A model generated the notes under the pieces. It was not told where the DNA came from, did not search any database, and was given only the letters and a program-made list of their open reading frames with translations. A stretch of 64,000 nucleotides of DNA from Gremmenia infestans (Eukaryota > Ascomycota > Leotiomycetes > Helotiales > Hamatocanthoscyphaceae): positions 310,001 through 374,000 of the forward strand of contig JAFEVB010000021.1 in the NCBI GenBank assembly GCA_032629725.1. The letters are read 5' to 3'. Every line of letters starts with the position of its first letter. Position 1 is the stretch's first letter. Below, one piece after another: positions 58,718 to 64,000 of the stretch. A program made the translations under genes and the position numbers.

Positions 58718-59764
58718 ATGGCAGCCAGACCAACAACCATCAACGTCTCTCTCCCCTCTCTCGCAAAAATGATAGACCACTCGCTCCTGGACCCAATAAT
58801 GACAGACGATGAGGTATTGGCCGGTCTAGAGATATGCAAGAGATACAACGTCGCAACTGGTACTTTCCCTAGCTTTCTCATCCCATTCTTGCCCACCTTA
58901 TCCATTCCATTATCCAACTAGTCGCCCTCCAACCCAACTATCAATACAATACGGATTACTATACATACTGCTAACACACATGCACATAAAAAGCATGCGT
59001 AAAGCCATACCACATTCTCTACGCCAAGAAACATCTAGCTGGAACAGGCGTCCTTGTATGTCCGGCGATCGGCTTCCCGCATGGGGGTTCAACGCCGGAG
59101 GTCAAGTTGTTCGAAACGAAGAGGGCGGTGTATGAGGGTGGGAAGGAGGTTGCTTTTGTGATTAACATTGGGCGGTTTGTTTCTTCCTTCCATTCCCCCC
59201 TCTGCCCGTGTAACTTAGACCGCTGATACAGGAAGAGATAAAGCTGATGAAACACTCCAGAGCGCGTTCAGGCAAATGGGAATTCGTCAAATACGAAATT
59301 TTTCGAGTGAATGAGGCCGTTGTAGAAGGTGGTGCTATTCTGAAAGTCATTTTTGAGAATGAGTGTGCGTGCAAGCAATTCTTGACGAAAGAAGCGTCTT
59401 AATTAATGGCACTGTAGATCTTACGGAAGAAGAGATTATCAAGCTCTGCCAGATTTGCACTGATATCGGCGTTGCTTACGTCGAGACTTCAACGGGCTAT
59501 GGTTTCACGAAACTGCCTTCTGGAGATTACAAATGTAAGGGAGCGACGATTTCGCACTTGGAGTTGATGAGGAAACATGTGGGGCCGGATGTGAAGATTA
59601 AGGCTACGGGGGGTGTGAGGACGCTAAATGATTTGCTGAGGATGAGAGCATTGGGTGTTAGCAGGGTAGGCACTACGGGTACGGGAGGGATTTTGGAGGA
59701 GGCGATTGAAAGGGGAATTGGAATGGAGAGCAGAAGTGTTGAAATTAATTGGGAAGGGGTTTAA
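58718..59764 (+). CDS. Deoxyribose-phosphate aldolase homologue lacking catalytic residues
   Basis: join(58718..58859,58994..59174,59261..59364,59418..59764), 257 residues, exact frame. The fold blocks are all present: 'LPSLAKMIDHSLLDP', 'ACVKPYHILYAKKHLAG', 'CPAIGFPHGGSTPEVK', 'GRARSGKWEFVKYEI', 'GGAILKVIFENEYLTEEE', 'KIKATGGVRTLNDLL'. DERA cleaves deoxyribose-5-phosphate to acetaldehyde and glyceraldehyde-3-phosphate by a Schiff base. Here the Schiff-base lysine of the (F/V)-K-T-S-T-G motif is Glu (YVETSTGYG), and the conserved acid of E-I/V-D-x-V is Ala (EVAFVINIG). The second lysine (KATGG) is kept. The phosphate loop is also altered (GTTGTGG). It is therefore likely to be inactive as an aldolase, or to have a new role. 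Confidence 0.85.
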
Positions 59765-59941
59765 GAGTTTAGCGTATTCCTCACTCAAAGTAATCAGGTG
59801 TCGAATCGTAGCATTTGAGATTGATACTTGAAAGTCCCTCCCGCAATCATCTTTTGTCCTCCCTTCCCAGCATATCCAGCCAAACCAGCGAAGAGGGGCC
59901 AACCAAAGTGCGAGAGCCTTCCAGACCCGCTATGCAGTTGA

Positions 59942-60193
59942 TCACAGGGTTGGAAGAACCAGAGCCGCACTACATGATGCACAGCAAGTTCCATATGCGG
60001 AGTTACATGTCAAGATGACAGCCGGAGTGGTTGCCGTCGCTACAACCGTTCCGAAGGTGAAGCCAGCTGCTGAGTAGCAGGCCACGACGAGGCTTGCGCA
60101 GCCGGTCTGGCAGAGTCCGTAGGCCACAGGACCGGCGGTTACCAAGGTGGTGGTGGTGGCAAGAGCGGTGGCAACGATGCGTGAGATCTTCAT
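59942..60193 (-). CDS. Small secreted cysteine-rich protein
   Basis: 83 residues. A signal peptide is clear (MKISRIVATALATTTTLVTA, cleaved near residue 20), followed by 'GPVAYGLCQTGC', 'VACYSAAGFTFGTV', 'CNSAYGTCCASC'. Seven cysteines in a Gly/Ala/Thr-rich mature part match the widespread fungal family sometimes labelled zygote-specific protein-like. Its role is unknown; secreted proteins of this size are often effector candidates. Converges with the aldolase-type gene. A TATATATA box lies about 127 bp upstream of the ATG, suggesting strong regulated expression. Confidence 0.85.
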   Translation of the reverse strand: MKISRIVATALATTTTLVTAGPVAYGLCQTGCASLVVACYSAAGFTFGTVVATATTPAVILTCNSAYGTCCASCSAALVLPTL

Positions 60194-60319
60194 CGTTTGT
60201 GAGTGGATGGAGTAAGTTTTGTAGGGTGGTGAAGATGTGAAGTTTTTGGTTGCAGAAGGGGAGCGGGGAAAAAGCAGTGTGGAGTGGTGAGAGATTTCGA
60301 AAGCGTGGGCGGGGTAAAA

Positions 60320-60329
60320 TTATATATAC
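60320..60329 (-). promoter_or_regulatory. TATA box of the secreted-protein gene
   Basis: TATATATA on the minus strand about 127 bp upstream of the ATG at 60193, followed by a purine/CT leader. Unusually clear for this window. Confidence 0.6.
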
Positions 60330-61677
60330 CCCTGGGATCGAACGTCCAAGACAGACAAGGAAGATTCATGAAATCCTATTCTGCTGATCGGAAGGATGGT
60401 CAAACATAAAGTGAAGGAACGGGGAGTGATCTTTCTTCCGTGCTGTTGCGGTTTCAATGTAGTGTAACCCACTACTCCATGTGACTGGCCGCAAGGTCGA
60501 ATCAGATCGCCACACGTTCTTCAGGCTACTAGAATAACTCTGATATATCATTTTAGCACTAATAGGTTCTTTTCCTTCTATGGATCTTTAACCACATACA
60601 TGCAATATTCCAGAATTCAAGAAAGTCGGATTTTATATTAGTAGTATGTTGAAGGAAAACTAAGTTACCTGCTGTATGCAATTCAAATCTGACACAGGCG
60701 TTTCCATTTGTCTATGAGAACGCAATTCTGGCCAGCAGTGTCCACCTTCCCCGAAAAGGTCTTCAACACCCAGGAAAGTCTTCATCGTTCGCAGGCGTAC
60801 GTTGTATTTGAGTTCGTTGAAACGCTCTGCTACTTAGGCGCAACAATCCACGTGGTCTGGCCTTCTTCTGTCTCCGCGCCTATGTGTAGCTGCCAGCTGT
60901 TACCTTGTAGGTGTAGTTTGAGCGCCAGATTGAAGCATGCTCGTGACTGTGAGATGCCATGAGCACCATCGTAATCCTTCTTCTTAGAACGAAACAAGAC
61001 AGGATCCCATGAGAGGTGAGCCCAAGCTCAGAGTTGATAGAGCCGCTCTAGCTATTGTATTCTTCCGGGCGAGCTGCTCGAGCGCTGCGCCTACTGGGGG
61101 TGACTGGGTGAAGGTCCCTCTTCCTCACGCTGGAGCGGATTCTATAGCTCTGGAGTGGACGGCTTTAAAGATTGGTGGCTGAAGGAATTGTTCCATGCAT
61201 TAGCAACATCACCAATATCCATACCTAGAGGCTGTTGTATTTGCGAAACAGATAGTCGTGAAGACCATCACGCCCAGTGTGATGCCTTAGATATCGCGAG
61301 CCTTCTTCGGGGTCCAGAAGCGTACCGTCCTAGCTGAATACTTGGGTCGGTAGCTTAGAAGGGTATTGCTCTTCCAACTGAGAAGACTGGACGCCAATAT
61401 CTATCAGTTCTTGCCCCGCCGAGGGACTAGAAGCACGGCTTGCATCCTCCCTCCCCTGCTTCCTACCCCCCAAACACTCAAGTAACCACTCCTCGCCCGT
61501 CCCCAACACCCACAACACCCTCTATCCTCGTAACTCCAACTCTCCCCCGCCCACCTCCCTATCTTCCAAACCCCCTCTTCTCTGCCACCACAACAGCCCA
61601 TTACACACCACACCACTAACAACCACCATCCTAAAAGCGCCGCAAATGCCCTCCAAAATCTGCCGCTTCAACACACG
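60330..61677. other. Intergenic, no supported gene
   Basis: Only short frames. The plus-strand frame 61155-61337 has 'GCCICETDSREDHHAQCD', a Cys/His cluster, but no context that supports a gene. The 61440-61640 part is very C-rich on the plus strand (long C/A/T tract). Confidence 0.4.
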
Positions 61678-62314
61678 TTAAAGCTTGCGTTTCAGAACAA
61701 GGACAATAACGGTAGTTAAAATGAACAAGAGGGTGAAGAGGATTGTGGTGGGATAGTAGGAACATATCCGGAGAGCAGAATAGTGACGATGGTGGGCGCA
61801 GAGGCGATGAGAATGAGTCGAACATTGATCTGGGGGAGGGGGTTTGGAGAAGGAGGGCTGATTTGGAGGTACGGAGTTTGAGGGTTGTTCGAGAATTAGA
61901 GAATTAGGGTTTTGCTCGAGGATGGATGGGTGACAGGTTTGGCTTAAAAGGCATGTCCGCAGCTGGAGCAGTGGACTTTCGTCGTGTACTGTATGTAATC
62001 GCACTTGTTGGGATGGACCAGACGCAAGCTGATCCTCGTGAATCGATTGCTGCCGCTGTTTTTGCTGTAAGGTGGGTTTCGGAACGGAAGGTGGATGGGG
62101 TGATTGATCTTTCTAGATCCCCTCGTGTAGGTTTCGATAATTTGCATCTAGATGGATAAACATTTCGTCCACCATGACCGCTAATACCCGTCCCGGACTC
62201 CTGCTCCTCTGGAAAAGCCATATATTCTTCGACTTGCAAACCAGCAGTCGTATGAACTTGTTCCCCAAGCTCGCTCCCAGGTGGATACACCGGAGATGGG
62301 TTCCTTGCTTCCAT
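61678..62314 (-). CDS. Hypothetical protein with C-terminal membrane anchor
   Basis: Proposed complement(join(61678..62112,62162..62314)), 195 residues; exact frame with a 49-nt intron (GTTTAT...ATCTAG, phase 0). The first exon starts MEARNPSPVYPPGSELGEQ and is hydrophilic; the second is Pro/Gln/Ser-rich with scattered Cys and ends with one strong hydrophobic segment, 'TTILFTLLFILTTVIVLVL', then KRKL. Such a layout is that of a tail-anchored protein. No family is recognised. The donor is weak, so the join is only a proposal. Confidence 0.35.
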
Positions 62315-62597
62315 AACATTATCTGTCGCGCATGAGACGATGAGGGGAACTTGCGATTGGAGGGCAGGGGGAAGCATCACGAACAGAGATAAAGAACAGT
62401 TACACAACTCATGAACCCACAATAAACATTTTCTCATTTGTTTGGTCCTAATCTACCTATGCATTCCAATGAAAGCTTTAGTATGTGGTATATAAATCTC
62501 ACCCACCGAGCCTCCAAACGCCTCGTCCCGCCCGGTCCTGTGCATCCAAAACTCCTCCAAGTATCTTGAAATAGGACATAGGAAACATTTCGTACAT

Positions 62598-64000
62598 TTA
62601 TCTCGTCTTGACGTCTTGATAATGATGCTCAAGTTGTCCGTTCATATCGGTATTTACTTTTGCCAGTTCAGTAGGCGGTTTTTCCGTTCCATGTTGAGCC
62701 ATCCCTCCATCTGCGTCTCCAGCTTCTTCAGCTTCTTCCCTCCTCTTTCTTCCTAATCGTTCGCACCATTCTTCAGCACTGATAATCGTGCCGTCGAGGA
62801 CTCCAGATACTTGCGCCATCATATCAAGTCCCTCCTTCGCCAGGACAAGAACGCGATTTGCGCCATCTGCAACCTCTGCGTCCCCTTGCTCAAGATTCCT
62901 AGAGTTCCCAGCATCTCCATGCCTTGAATTGGCCAATTTGAATCTCTGAGGCAAGGAAGTAAGATGCCTCCTAACCAAAACCCTGGCATTTTCTGGCAAC
63001 GCACCCCCAGCGTACCTCGAAACAATATCAACGACTTCTTTCAGCGTCTTCAAGACATCACTTTTCAACGCTGCTACTTTGGCATTCAGAGCCGAGCGCT
63101 CGGAATCTGTCCGCACTACTAATTGTCCATCTGAATTCGTGATCTTGCCAGAAGTTTCTGATCTTGCTGAACTATCATACTCTTCTAGCACTGATTTCAA
63201 TGCTAGGATTACTTTGCCAATGTGTTCGTTGGCCCACCGTAACCAGCCCAGGCAGTATTTCAGACTGCGTAAGCTTTCTTCGCTCATTGCGACGCTTAGG
63301 CCGCTGGTTGAAAGGACGAGTCGCGATTGCCAGGTACTGCCTGGGCTTTGCGGCTCATCCTGCTGTCGCGTAGGAACTAAAGCTTGCTGCGCGGCTTCAT
63401 AGCTGGGACTTCTGTGTTCGTCGTAGGCTGGCAGACTATCTGTCTGACTTAGATTCCGTTGCCGATGCTGTAATTCTTGTTGGTATACCGGGTGGGGATC
63501 CCGGGAGGCATTGTGATCGGTTTCTTGATCGTTGGCGCCTACTTTTCGTCGTTTGTTTGAGCCTTCCCTGGTGTCTTCAATATCGAACGATTGACTTTTC
63601 TCGCCCAGAAACCACCGTACCCCTCCTTCGACACCGGTTATGCGCCCAACGGAGCCAACGGTATTGACGACGGGTGTAAACCTTCTTTCGACGTATTCAG
63701 CACTGGACTTGAAGCGCGGACTGTAGTTCTTAGATGCGGAATATGCGGAAAGGGACCCTCCAATTGCGGTTCCAATGAGCGGGTGTGAAGTTGTGAGAAG
63801 TGACAAGAGGGGTTCTTGTTGTTCTCCTCTTGCTTGAGGGCTTCGAAGAGAAGAGGATGGCAGAGTAGTATGTTGCTGTGGGGGAGATTGTATGAAATCT
63901 AGATATCAGATGTTAGCTGGAATATAATGAAATTATTCCCATGAGAATGTACCGGCCCTGAGATCTCCCAGCGCTTCAGCAGCAAGCCGCACATCAGGAT
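62598..64000 (-). CDS. Opi1-domain / clock-controlled protein 8 type regulator, 5' end off the window
   Basis: complement(join(62598..63898,63953..>64000)); the intron (GTACAT...ATCTAG, 54 nt, phase 1) joins 'RLAAEALGDLRA' to 'DFIQSPPQQHTTLPSSSLR'. The conserved block 'SHPLIGTAIGGSLSAYSASK', 'YSPRFKSSAEYVERRF', 'GRITGVEGGVRWFLG' is the Opi1 N-terminal region; 'LSVAMSEESLRSLKYCLGWLRWA' and 'ANEHIGKVI' are the central helices. A KRRK patch lies near residue 115. Opi1 represses inositol/phospholipid genes in yeast; the Neurospora relative CCG-8 links the clock to lipid metabolism. About 445 residues of C-terminal sequence are present; the start codon lies beyond position 64000. Confidence 0.88.

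Overview
The window is nuclear DNA from a filamentous ascomycete (Pezizomycotina; a Leotiomycetes-like fungus is my guess from gene content, not shown by the sequence). The reasons are short 44-90 nt introns with GT-AG ends and TGCTAAC-like branch sites, and a typical fungal gene set: calcineurin A, condensin Cap-G, pICln, an OPT transporter, phospholipase D, an Opi1/CCG-8 regulator and a mitochondrial L19. Gene models were spliced by hand; where exon sums are divisible by three and the joined protein matches its family, confidence is high.

Region 1 (about 1-17 kb) is gene-sparse, AT-richer and has no household genes. It holds at least four minus-strand genes (2.6, 3.9, 5.9 and 8.6 kb) that appear to be divergent paralogues. 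They share a short C-terminal domain (T/S-E-D/N-E ... R-P/Y ... F-x-N/A-D-P ... R-V-R) behind unrelated low-complexity N-termini. The two largest carry runs of mini-exons in which every intron I could place is phase 1. I recognise no described family here; this is the best candidate for something new. Two more unrecognised genes lie at 15.1-16.9 kb, one with an in-frame TGA before a coding-like acidic tail.

Region 2 (17.6-24.8 kb) has a DHA1-type MFS exporter, a BTB/POZ pseudogene with three frame breaks, and mitochondrial bL19 facing a second mitochondrial-type gene across a 253-bp promoter. A cysteine synthase-like gene with a GC-AG intron follows; it faces condensin Cap-G across 339 bp.

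Region 3 (24.8-45.6 kb) is a conserved core: condensin Cap-G, a WW-domain protein, an Mmc1-like mitochondrial protein, a small conserved unknown and calcineurin A. After a 2.6-kb simple-repeat-rich spacer come a CYS3/MetR-type bZIP regulator with a probable 819-nt intron, a 4-kb empty stretch, and pICln.

Region 4 (46.6-64 kb) holds an OPT transporter with a 9-nt micro-exon, phospholipase D, two neighbouring CGH/CxxC proteins and an MFSD5-like molybdate transporter of seven exons. Next come a 64-bp near-perfect palindrome, a DERA homologue lacking two catalytic residues, and a small secreted cysteine-rich protein. The region ends with a possible tail-anchored protein and the 3' part of an Opi1/CCG-8 gene that runs off the window. 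No tRNA, rRNA, CRISPR array or intact transposon was seen.
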